Source of the DNA: DASXKD01 sp963762735
GTDB lineage: Bacteria > Actinomycetota > Actinomycetes > Streptosporangiales > Streptosporangiaceae
Assembly (NCBI GenBank): GCA_963762735.1
Contig: CAVXMG010000014.1
Span: 186,001-250,000, forward strand
Direction: 5' to 3'
DNA length: 64,000 bases
In this document: positions 23,645 to 32,686 of the stretch, one piece after another
Position numbering within the stretch: the first letter of the stretch is position 1
Layout of the letters: each line of letters opens with the position of its first letter
Notes under the pieces: generated by a model
What the model was told of the DNA's origin: nothing
Databases searched by the model: none
Seen by the model: the letters and a program-made list of their open reading frames with translations, nothing else
Program-made: the position numbers and the translations under genes

Positions 23645-24574
23645 TCACCGGACCTGGGGCATGACCTCGGCCGCTATCAGCTCCAGATGGTCGAGGTCGT
23701 GCAGGTCGAGGACCTGGAGGTAGGCCCGCGACGCGCCAGCGTCCGCGAACTGGCCCAGCTTGTCCACGATCTCGGCGGGCGAGCCTGCCAGGCCGGTCTG
23801 CCTGAGGCCCGCCAGCTGCTGGCCGGTCGCCTGCGCCCGGCGGGCCAGTTCGGCCTCGTCCCGGCCACAGCACACGGTCTGCGCTGCCGAGTACACCAGC
23901 GATCCCGGATCACGGCCCGCCTCCTGGCAGGCCTGGCGCACCCGGTCGAAGGCTGCCGTGCTGTCGGCGACGCTGGCGAACGGGATGTTGTACTCGTCGG
24001 CGAAGCTCGCCGCCAGCCGCGGCGTCCGGCGCTGCCCGGCGCCGCCGATCAGGACCGGCGGGCGCGGCCGCTGGGCCGGCTTGGGCAGCGCAGGTGAGCC
24101 GGACAGCGAGTAGTGCGTGCCGCTGAACGAGAACTCCTCACCCTCGGCGGTTTCCCACAGCCCGGTGACGATCTTCAGTTGTTCTTCGAGGCGGGCGAAC
24201 CGCTCGGCCAGCGGCGGGAACGGTATCCCGTAGGCGGTGTGTTCGGCATCGAACCAGCCGGTGCCGAGCCCGAGTTCGGCCCGGCCGCCGCTCATCTGGT
24301 CCACCTGCGCCACGGCAATCGCCAGCGGCCCGGGGAGGCGGAACGTGACCGGGGTCATCAGCGTGCCCAGCCGGATCCGCGAGGTCTGGACGGCCAGGCC
24401 CGCAAGGGTGATCCAGGCGTCGGTGGGGCCGGGCAGGCCGGACCCGGCCATGGTCAGGTAGTGGTCGGAGCGGAAGAACGCGTCGAAGCCGAGTTCTTCG
24501 GCGGCCCGGGCGACAGACAGCAGGGTTGCGTAGTCGGCACCCTGCTGAGGTTCGGTGAAGATCCGCAGCAGCAT
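23645..24574 (-). CDS. LLM class F420-dependent oxidoreductase
   Basis: 309-aa luciferase-like oxidoreductase of the F420-using type. MLLRIFTEPQQGADYATLLSVARAAEELGFDAFFRSDHYL is the family N terminus. TSRIRLGTLMTPVTFRLPGPLAIAVAQVDQMSGGRAELGLGTGW carries the non-prolyl cis-peptide region and cofactor contacts, and PPVLIGGAGQRRTPRLAA is the phosphate-binding loop. It is related to, but clearly distinct from, the enzyme at 9940. It stops 16 bp from the end of the PEP-mutase-family gene and follows a hypothetical gene on the same strand. Substrate unknown. Confidence 0.9.
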   Translation of the reverse strand: MLLRIFTEPQQGADYATLLSVARAAEELGFDAFFRSDHYLTMAGSGLPGPTDAWITLAGLAVQTSRIRLGTLMTPVTFRLPGPLAIAVAQVDQMSGGRAELGLGTGWFDAEHTAYGIPFPPLAERFARLEEQLKIVTGLWETAEGEEFSFSGTHYSLSGSPALPKPAQRPRPPVLIGGAGQRRTPRLAASFADEYNIPFASVADSTAAFDRVRQACQEAGRDPGSLVYSAAQTVCCGRDEAELARRAQATGQQLAGLRQTGLAGSPAEIVDKLGQFADAGASRAYLQVLDLHDLDHLELIAAEVMPQVR

Positions 24575-24586
24575 GTGCCAATCCTG

Positions 24587-25585
24587 TCAGCGCTGCGGTA
24601 CGTCCAGATGCCTCCCCCAGGCATCGATCTCATCTTCGCCCGGCGCGACCACGGCCCAGCCTTGGGCGAGGCCGCGCAGGTTCGTTCGTAGTTGCTCAGG
24701 CGACTTGAGCGCGCTGCGCACCGCCGAGACGGAGTCGAGGTCCGCCAGAAGAAGCAGGAACACCGCTTGTGTCGCCCGGTTCCCGTTCCCGCCCGCCGCC
24801 GGGTAAGCGCCGGCCATCCGGTGCAGGCTGGTTACCTCTCGCCACCTGGCCACCTCGCCGCGCGTGATGCTCAGTTCCGCGCGAAGCTCGCGGCCGGGCA
24901 TTCGCCGAAGCTGGGCAGCGTCGTGGATGCCGCGCAGCGCGAGCGCGTCGCGGTAGGCGGCGAACGGGGACAGCGACAGGAAGTCCGCCGGGACGGGCTC
25001 CCCCACCAGATCCTTGAAGCGGGCCGCAACTTCGAACGCGTTCGCGGCGGCGTCCTCCCGCTGCCGCCGGGCCCCGTTCCGGGCGGCGCAAGCCTGTCTC
25101 ACCTGGTCGACGTCATGGAGTTCGGCCAGCGATGGATCGGTGCGCGCCATCATCAGGATGGCGGGATCGGCCACCGCGATCGCGAGCTCCGCCACGGCCT
25201 CGCCGTACTCTTCTGCTTTGCCGGCGCCTCGCTTCTGGCGCCCCCTGGTGAGGACACAGGCGTGTTCGTATCGCGCCAGCAGGGTCATGTTCACCCGGGA
25301 CTGGAGTTCGCTGTCGTTCAGCACACCATGAATGCTGAACCGCTCATGGAGTGAACGGTAGCTCTCCACCCCGATGGCCTCGGCAGCGAAGTTCACCGCG
25401 GCATACATGGACTGGTAGAGCGCCGGAAACTTGTTCTGGTTCTCATCCTGCGACCAGAATCTGAGGAGGAATTTCGCCTGCTTCTTCGCCTTCCGTAGAG
25501 CGCAGTCCGCCGCACGCTGGGTGTCTGCCTGACCCAGCTGCGCCGGCGTCAATGAGGCGGCGTAGTTGACATAGGCGACAATCAT
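24587..25585 (-). CDS. Hypothetical protein with a helix-hairpin-helix-like C-terminal region
   Basis: 332-aa soluble, mostly helical protein that I do not recognise. The N-terminal half is Lys/Gln/Arg-rich with several Met and Asn residues and lower third-position GC than its neighbours, so it may be acquired DNA. Residues of about 210-260 (FAAYRDALALRGIHDAAQLRRMPGRELRAELSITRGEVARW) have the alternating pattern of DUF4332-like helix-hairpin-helix units, which would suggest nucleic-acid or protein contacts; this is weak. ATG 25585 lacks a ribosome site and may be leaderless. An interrupted inverted repeat lies directly upstream and an IS66 transposase next to it. Confidence 0.65.
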   Translation of the reverse strand: MIVAYVNYAASLTPAQLGQADTQRAADCALRKAKKQAKFLLRFWSQDENQNKFPALYQSMYAAVNFAAEAIGVESYRSLHERFSIHGVLNDSELQSRVNMTLLARYEHACVLTRGRQKRGAGKAEEYGEAVAELAIAVADPAILMMARTDPSLAELHDVDQVRQACAARNGARRQREDAAANAFEVAARFKDLVGEPVPADFLSLSPFAAYRDALALRGIHDAAQLRRMPGRELRAELSITRGEVARWREVTSLHRMAGAYPAAGGNGNRATQAVFLLLLADLDSVSAVRSALKSPEQLRTNLRGLAQGWAVVAPGEDEIDAWGRHLDVPQR

Positions 25586-25596
25586 GTTGAAGCGGC

Positions 25597-25630
25597 GTAA
25601 CTGGTCAGGTGCATTTGACCGCGACGTTAC
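25597..25630. repeat. Interrupted inverted repeat upstream of the hypothetical gene
   Basis: GTAAC and GGTCA on the left (25597-25607) mirror TGACC and GTTAC on the right (25616-25630) around an 8-bp centre, with unequal gaps between arms. It sits 12 bp upstream of the hypothetical start and 78 bp before the transposase frame. It could be an operator or an insertion-sequence end. Confidence 0.4.
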
Positions 25631-25707
25631 GGTGCCGGTGCTCGGCTGAGACGATCATGATGCAGGATCGCGGGGTACGCGGTCTTGGGTGGTAGTAGCG
25701 TCCCGGT

Positions 25708-27161
25708 GTGCCTGGCGATGGCGGTGGTTCCGATGATGAGGTGCTGGCCGCGCTGGTGGCCTCGCTGCGCGCGGAGCTGGCCGGGTCGCAGGCCGCGCTA
25801 CGCGGGCGCTTGAGGAGCTGGCGCAGGCACGGGAGCGGATCGCTGAACTCGAGGCGCGGCTGAGGCAGACGCCGCGGAACTCATCCAGGCCACCGTCCTG
25901 CGAGGGGCTGGACAAGCCGCCGCCGCGGCGGTCGCTGCGGAAGAAGATCCGGCCGCAAGCCGGGCGGGCAGGACGGGCATGAGGGCAGCACGCTGGCGCA
26001 GGTGGCCCGGCCGGACCGGGAGCTGCTCCATGAGCCCGGCTGCTGCGGCCGGTGCGGGGCGGGCCTGGCGGGCCGGCCGGTCACCGGAGTGGAGCGCCGC
26101 CAGGTCTTCGACCTGCCGGAAGTGGCGGTCACGGTGACCGAGCATCAGATGATCGAGCGGGAATGCTGTTGCGGGGACCGCACCAAGGCCGCGGCACCGG
26201 AGGGCGCAGAGGGGCCGGTGCAGTACGGGCCGCGGATCGCCGCGATCATCGTCTACCTGTACGCCGGGCAGTTCTTGTCCAAGCAGCGCACCGCGCAGGC
26301 GCTGGCTGAGCTGTTCGGCATCCCGCTGTCGTCCGGCACGGTCGCCGGGATCACCGCCCGCGCTGCCGGGAGGCTCGATCGACTTCCTGGAGCGGGTGCG
26401 GGAGGGCATCGCTGCGGCCGAGGTGGCCGGGTTCGACGAGACCGGGTTCCGCGTGGACGGCCGGCTGCACTGGGTGCACTGCGCCCGCAGCGGCAAGTAC
26501 ACCCTGCTCATGGTGCACCCCAAGCGCGGCAGGCAGGCGATGGAGGCGATGGGCATCCTTCCCGCATTCGCCGGGGTCGCCGTCCATGACGCCTGGGCGC
26601 CGTATGACACCTATGGGGCTCCTGATCACCAGCTGTGCTGTGCGCACGCGCTGCGCGAGCTGCAGGCCGTCACTGATGCCGCGCCCGCCGGCCAGTGGTG
26701 CTGGGCCGCCCAGGCCGCCGAGGCGCTCACCGCGATGCAGCAGCTGGTCCGCGAGGCGAGTCAGCCAGGGCCGCGACGCCGTGGACCCGGATGCGCTGGC
26801 CGCCCAGGTCCGCCTATACCGCTCCGCCGCCTTGATCGGGGCCAGCCGGACCGCCGCCCGCTCCGGGGCGCTGATGAAAAAGCACCACGCGCTGGCCCGC
26901 CGGCTGCGCGACCGCCGGGAGGACTATCTGCGGTTCACGACGGACTTCCGGGCGCCGCCTGATAACAACGGATCTGAGCGCGACATCCGGATGGCCAAGC
27001 TGAAGCAGAAAGTATCCGGCTGCCTGCGCACACTGGCCGGCGCCTGCCAGTTCTGCGCGATCCGCAGCTACCTCTCCACCGCCGCCAAGCATGATCTCGG
27101 CTTCTTCACCGCGCTCGTCATGCTCACCGAAGGACGGCCCTGGATGCCGGCCGCCGCCTGA
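25708..27161 (+). pseudogene. IS66 family transposase (TnpC), multiply frame-disrupted
   Basis: DDE transposase of the IS66 group. Pieces in order: an N-terminal helix (VLAALVASLRAEL), a coiled coil (LEELAQARERIAELEARL), RQTPRNSSRPPS, a zinc-finger region (CCGRCGAGL...CCCGD), the catalytic first Asp in EVAGFDETGFRVDGRLHWVH, the second in AVHDAWAPYDTY followed by HQLCCAHALREL, and a closing NGSERDIRMAKLKQKVSGC with the catalytic Glu. Frame breaks occur near 25808, 25948, 26380 and 26765. No TnpA/TnpB and no convincing terminal inverted repeats were found in the flanks. Either a dead solo element or assembly indels in an intact one. Confidence 0.85.
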
Positions 27162-27244
27162 TCATGCAACCCGGCTGAAGCCCATGGCGTCCGGGATCCC
27201 CGCCAGGTAGCTGGCTGAGGTGACCGCGGTGAGAGGCTAGCCAG

Positions 27245-28150
27245 GTGGACACCAAGGAGATCGCGTTCTCAGGTTTCGGGGTGCGCCTGAGCGGGTCCAT
27301 CACCTGTCCTGGCGCAGCTGGTGCCTGTCCCGGCGTGGTGCTAGTTGGCGGCTCGGGGCCTTCAGACCGGCATAACGACGGGTTCTTCGACGCGCTGCGG
27401 GCGCACCTGGCAGGCACCGGCGTGGCGGTACTGGCCTACGACAAGCGCGGCGCAGGCAAGTCCACCGGTACCTGGGCCGCGGCGACGGTCGACGACCTGG
27501 CGCATGACGCCGCCGCTGCCGTCGCCGCGCTGCAGGCCCATCCCCGGGTCGCCGCCGATGCGGTGGGGGTCCTGGGCCACAGCGAAGGCGGGTGGGTTGC
27601 GCTGCGGCTGTGCGCGCGACTGGGCACGCCGCGGCATCTGATTCTCAATTCCTGCCCGGCGGTATCGTTCGCCGAATCGGAGGTGTTCGCCCTCACCAAG
27701 GCCGGTGCCGAGCCAGGCGCGGCGGCAGCGCTGCTGCGCCAGCTAGCCACGGCCGCGCGGGCCGGCCACACCCCTCAGCACGGACAGCAGATCATCGCCG
27801 CCTACCAGCACGAACCCTGGTATCCGTTGCTGAACGCGGGCGGCTTCACCCTTGACAGCACCACCTGGGCGCAGCTGACCGCCTGGGCCGATTACGACCC
27901 CTCCCACGACCTCACTCGCCTGAAGACCCCGACCCTGGCCATCCTCGGGGAAAATGATCCGCTGGTGCCCGTCCGCACCAGCGTCGAGCGATACGAATAC
28001 ACGGCCGCCCGCACCGGCCGGCACCAGCAGACCCTCGTATTCCCCGGAGCCGGCCACCGCCTGCAGGTGACCGCCGGCTTTGCCCCCGGATACCTGACGC
28101 GGCTGAGCGCATGGTGCAACGATCCGGGAACATCGTCGGGCCCCGGGTAA
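27245..28150 (+). CDS. Alpha/beta hydrolase (serine aminopeptidase/acyl-hydrolase type)
   Basis: 301-aa cytoplasmic hydrolase. An oxyanion region VLVGGSGPSDRH is followed by LAYDKRGAGKSTG, the nucleophile elbow GHSEGG with Ser113, the acid Asp238 in LGENDPLVP and His271 in PGAGHRL, giving a complete triad in the standard order. A helical cap lies between residues of about 140 and 215. The GTG start at 27245 is preceded by GAGAGG. It belongs to the peptidase S33/DltD-like hydrolases often annotated as alpha/beta fold hydrolase; substrate unknown. Convergent with the following membrane-protein gene. Confidence 0.88.
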   Translation: MDTKEIAFSGFGVRLSGSITCPGAAGACPGVVLVGGSGPSDRHNDGFFDALRAHLAGTGVAVLAYDKRGAGKSTGTWAAATVDDLAHDAAAAVAALQAHPRVAADAVGVLGHSEGGWVALRLCARLGTPRHLILNSCPAVSFAESEVFALTKAGAEPGAAAALLRQLATAARAGHTPQHGQQIIAAYQHEPWYPLLNAGGFTLDSTTWAQLTAWADYDPSHDLTRLKTPTLAILGENDPLVPVRTSVERYEYTAARTGRHQQTLVFPGAGHRLQVTAGFAPGYLTRLSAWCNDPGTSSGPG

Positions 28151-28171
28151 CTATGGCCAGCGTCTCCAAGA

Positions 28172-29615
28172 TCAAGCGCCAGATGATTTGAGCCCGCGAT
28201 TACATACCTGACCAGTTACGAAGCGGCTGCGCAGGCTCAGCGGCAGCGCGCCTTCGTTGTCCGGCAGTTTCTTCAGCAGTTCTTCCAGCTTGGCGGCGAA
28301 GTCGCTGAGGTCGGACGAACTGCTGGCGGTGCGATAGCAATCGTTGAGCAGCGCAAGCTCGGCCGCTTTGTTCCCGCGGTCGTCGGCCACGGCATGGACG
28401 AGCACCGCATGCTTGTCCTTCGCGCTCAACTGGCTTGCCGGGTCGGCCGCGATCACTTGCAGCGCCACGCTGCGCCAGTCGGTTGCGCCGCACAGCCCGG
28501 CGTTCAGATGGTCGTAGCGCTTGGACAGGGCGAGCAGGGTGAAGGTCGCCGCCGCGGTGCGCAGTTCCGTTGTCCAGTCACCGCCTGCGCCGCCCGGGTC
28601 ACCGGCGAGCACATCCGGGCCGGCCGCAGGGGTGCTGTCCCCCGCGACGGCGGCCGCGCTCGCCGCCGTTGGCCTGCGTGGACGGCAACTCCAGCGAGTT
28701 TGGCCGGATGACCGCCGCGTCGGCCACCTGCCTGTTGCGCCGGACGGCTACGACGACGCTGCCGTCAGCCTGTTCCGTTACGTCGACGCGCCACGGGGTC
28801 GGCGGGGTGAACAGCGACACGAACAGCGCCGCCAGCTTGGCCAGGGTCCCCGCGGGGATCAGCCCCAGCGCTCCGGAAGGCAGCGTGCTGGTATCGGTCT
28901 GCTGGGTGACCAGAATCCCCTTCGGCTGCTGGGATCCGAGCGAGTACAGGCGGGCCCGGACGAATGCGCCAAGCCCGGCATCGTCGGCACCGGTCTTGTC
29001 GTGCCCCTGAATGAGCAGGCCCATCCCGATGCCACGGGTGCGGCCGACAATGCCAACGCCGAGGGCCGCGAGAACCAGCGCGTAGATCACCGCGGCAAGC
29101 TTTCCGCTCAGCCAGGCGGAGGGCCAATGGCTGGGCCCTATCTCGGCGAACACCCCGGCGATAAGTATCGCCGCGACTAAACAGAGGCCGGCAATCCCCC
29201 ACTGAAGAACGCTGCGGTTTTCCGGCCGTGGCTTCCCGACGACCACGATCAGGCTGAAGCCGACGATGACGGCTGCCGTGATCAGGCCAATCGAGACCCC
29301 GGCCGTCCAGGGCGCATGCCGCGCCCAGCGGACATTGCGGCTCAGCGGAAATACGATCGTGGCCTCGATGGCCGAGAACAGCAGGCACAAGACGCCCAGC
29401 CAGTACGCGTCGCGCAGGGCCCATCCGGCCCGCTTGCTTCCCGATCTGACGCCGGGCGTGTCCGCCGCCACCAGCAGCGGCGTCGCTATCACGGCCACCG
29501 CCATCAGAACGGCAAAAACGACCAGCGTGGGCGTGCCGAAGTGCACCACCGGTTTGACCCAGTGTGCGTAGAACGCATCCCAGCTCTTCGAGGTGTCGCC
29601 TGGCGCAGTTCTCAT
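28172..29615 (-). CDS. Hypothetical multi-pass membrane protein, frame-disrupted
   Basis: About 480 aa from ATG 29615. Four or five membrane helices lie in the first 230 residues (for example PTLVVFAVLMAVAVIATPLLV, IGLITAAVIVGFSLIVVVG, LVAAILIAGVFAEIG, LAAVIYALVLAALGVGIVG). A cytoplasmic half follows with LAKLAALFVSLFTPPTPWRVDVTEQADGSVVVAVRRNRQVADA. The C-terminal helical region (LRTAAATFTLLALSKRYDHLNAGLCG...LEELLKKLPDNEG) is in a second frame. One extra G in the CGGGGGA run near 28640 explains the break; 1444 bp equals 3 x 481 + 1. Family not recognised. Confidence 0.7.
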
Positions 29616-29927
29616 ATTGCCCCCCCACTGGCGCCTCAGATTAGCAACGTGAATCGGATCATTCAACCAATTCATGCCGCGCATGCCGATAGCGACAATA
29701 TTGGCGGAGGCAGGCCCACATCCCCCATCCGGGTCGATCTGCACGGTGCCCGGCGGGGCAGCGGCTGGGTAGGTCACCCCGGCCGGTCGGCCAGGGCCCG
29801 CATTGGCTTCGCGGTGTTGTTTGCGGGAACGGCCGGGACGTTATCGGGCTGCTGGGTGGGATGATCGCGGCACGACGGCTCGCCGGCAGGCACTTTGCCG
29901 CACGCCAGCCTGGCCATTGAGGAGCTG
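29616..29927. other. 312-bp divergent intergenic region
   Basis: Separates the membrane-protein gene from the FtsX permease gene. Slightly AT-richer near 29640-29710. No repeat, RNA gene or convincing promoter identified; it should carry both promoters. Confidence 0.5.
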
Positions 29928-32470
29928 ATGGATGGGAGATGCACGACGGCGATGAGCATGCTGTACCTGCTGCGGTGGGTTTGGGCCCGTGACGGGGGTG
30001 CGTCGGCTCGCATGGCGGTGATCCGCTGGGGAGTGCGGCTGTTCCGCCGGGATTGGCGCCAGCAGTTGCTGGTGTTCGGCTTGCTCACCCTGGCGGTGGC
30101 CGCGATGGTTATGGGCTCTGCGGTGGCAGCGGCTGCTCCGGGCCAGCCGGGCGAGGCGACGTTCGGTACCGCTACGGCGATGATCACGCTGCCGGGTTCC
30201 GATCCGCGTCTTGCTGCCGGTATCGCGGCCATCAGGCAGCGGTACCGCACGGTTGATGTCATCGAGAACGAGAACCTGAGCACCGGGACCGGGCAGGACG
30301 TGCAGCTCCGGGCGGAGGATCCGCGCGCTGCGTTCGGTTCGCCGATGCTGGCCCTGGTCTCGGGGCGGTACCCGGCCGCGCCCGGGCAGGTGGCGCTGAC
30401 CGGCGCTGTTGCGGACCTGTACGGGGTGCGCAGGGATGGCGTGGTGCGTCTGGCGGGACGGTCCTACCGGGTGACCGGGATCGTGCAGAATCCGGGCAAC
30501 CTGCTGGATGAGTTCGCGCTGGTCGAGCCCGGGCGGGTAGCCGATCCCACGCAGGTGTCGATCCTGCTGGACGCCCCACGGGGCGGTATCCGCGGGCCTG
30601 CCGTCCGCGGCAGTCGTGTCCTATCCGGGCACGGGTGGGTCGGGCATCAGCCCGGCGGTGATCGCGCTCGCGGCGTCCGTGCTGGGCCTGGTGTTCATCG
30701 GCCTGGTCGCGGTCGCCGGATTCACGGTGATGGCGCAGCGGCGGCTGCGCGCCCTGGCCATGCTCAGCTCTCTCGGCGCGACCGGCCGCAACATCCAGCT
30801 CGTCATGATCGCCAACGGCGCCGCCGTCGGCACGGCGGCCGTGGCCGCCGGATCGGTCGCCGGCTTCGGTGCCTGGCTGGCGTATGTTCCGCACCTGCAG
30901 GCGGCCACGGGCCACGTGATCGACCCGCTGGCGCTGCCCTGGGGAGTGATCATCACCGGGATGGCGCTCGCGGTGATCACCGCCATGCTGGCCGCACGCC
31001 AGCCAGCGCGCACGGTCGCACGGGTTCCGGTGATCGCCGCGCTATCTGGCCACCCGCCGCGGGCGAAGACCGTGCACCGGTCCGCGAGGGCGGGCCTGAC
31101 CACGCTCGCCGCCGGGCTGGTCCTGCTGCTGTTGTCCGGCGGTACGGGCGCTGGTGGCCCAGGCTCCCGGCTGATCGGCTTGATCGCCACGTCGGCCGGG
31201 ATGTGCCTGCTGGCGGGTATCTGCGTGAGTGTCCTGGGCGAGGCGGCTGGGCCGCGGTCGCCGGTGGCGGTGCGCATCGCGCTGCGTGACCTGGCGCGTT
31301 ACCGGGCGCGCTCTGGCGCCGCGCTGGCGGCGGTGAGCTTCGCGGTGTTCCTGGCCATGCTGATCACCCTGGGCGCGAGCTTCCGGTTTTCCATGGCGCT
31401 GGACTGGACCGGGGAGAACCTGACCTCCAGCCAGCTCATCGTCTACACCAGCGCACACGGTGGCGGGGCGAACGGCGGGCCTGCCGGGGGCCCTCAGGGG
31501 CCGGCAGCACAGACCCAGCCGCAAACTGGCGTGCGGGCGCTGCACGCGGAGGTGACGACGCTCGCGTCCCAGTTGCGCGCCCAGGGGGCGCTTCCCCTGT
31601 ACACCGCGGCACCCGCCCACCCGGGCCCGGGGTCAGGGACTTCTGCCACGCTGGTGCAGGCTGGCACCTTGAACAATTTCAGCGGCACCGTGTACGTGGC
31701 GACTCCGGCGCTGCTGGCCGGGTACGGGATCAAGCAGAACCAGATCGGCGCCAGCACCGACATCCTCACCATGCGCCCAGGCCTGGCCTCCGAGCCGGAC
31801 ATGCAGCTGACGAGTTGTTCTTTCGCCCGCGGTCAGCGGCTACACGTGCCCGGCGGCGGCCATCAGCGGTCCGGTTATGCAGACCTTCGGTTCACTGCCC
31901 AGCGGGACTTCGGCGCCGAACACGGTCCTCACCATGCACGCCGTCCGGGCCCTGCACGCGACGATGCTGCTCAACGGATGGCTGGTGCAGGCCCCCAAGC
32001 CGCTGACCGCGGTCCAGATCAGCTCGGCGCGTTCGGCGGTCGCGGCGGCCGGCGGGACGCTGGAGACCAAGTCCGGTGAGCTCGGGCTCTCCCAGATCAC
32101 CAACGGGGCGACCGCCGCCGGGATGCTGATCGCGCTCGGCGTGCTCGCCATGTCGGTGGGCCTGATCCGCAGTGAGAGCGCCGGTGATCTGCGGACGCTG
32201 GCCGCCGTCGGCGCGTCACGGCGTACCCGCCGCGCGATCACCAGCGCGACCGCGGGCGCGCTCGCGCTCCTCGGAGCCGTGCTCGGCTCGGCGGTGGCCT
32301 TCGCCGCGATCGTGGCCTGGGCGCCGACCAACCTCGGCGGCACGTTCGCACACGTGCCCTGGGCCGATGTGCTGCTCATCCTGGCCGGCCTGCCCATGGC
32401 GGCGGCCGTGGCTGGATGGCTGCTCGCGGGCCGCCAGCCCCCGGCCATCTCGCGCCAGCCGCTGGAATAA
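29928..32470 (+). CDS. FtsX-like ABC transporter permease, frame-disrupted
   Basis: About 846 aa, the size and layout of actinomycete FtsX-family permeases: an N-terminal helix (QQLLVFGLLTLAVAAMVMGSAVA), a large extracytoplasmic domain, a three-helix FtsX module (LAASVLGLVFIGLVAVAGFTV...AMLSSLGATGRNIQLVMIANGAAVG), a middle helix block, a second external domain and a second FtsX module ending MLIALGVLAMSVGLIRSESAGDLRTLAAVGASRRTRR...GWLLAGRQPPA. Two single-base insertions, in the GCGGGCC run near 30595 and TCTTTCG near 31823, break the frame (2543 bp equals 3 x 847 + 2). No ATPase gene adjoins it. It is a paralogue of the intact permease at 56123, which does have one, so the two may share that ATPase. 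Confidence 0.85.
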
Positions 32471-32686
32471 CACGCCGGAGCCCTCGCCGGTAGGTGCCAC
32501 CGGTAGGCGCCGCCGCAGCCCGGCCCATCGGCAGCTGGCCGGACTCTGGGTCGCGAAGGTCAAGGCTGTGTAATCATTTTCCACCGATACAGGTAAGTAA
32601 TCCGGCTGATGTGGGCCAGCTCACGCCCCTGCGAGGCTGTGGCCGTTCTGTCCTGTGCACACGGAGTGTGACGAAGTGAGGCGGCC

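Noticed and set aside
25585..27245. Terminal inverted repeats and target duplication of the IS66 element
   Set aside because: Comparing both flanks by eye gave no matching inverted ends, so element boundaries cannot be drawn.
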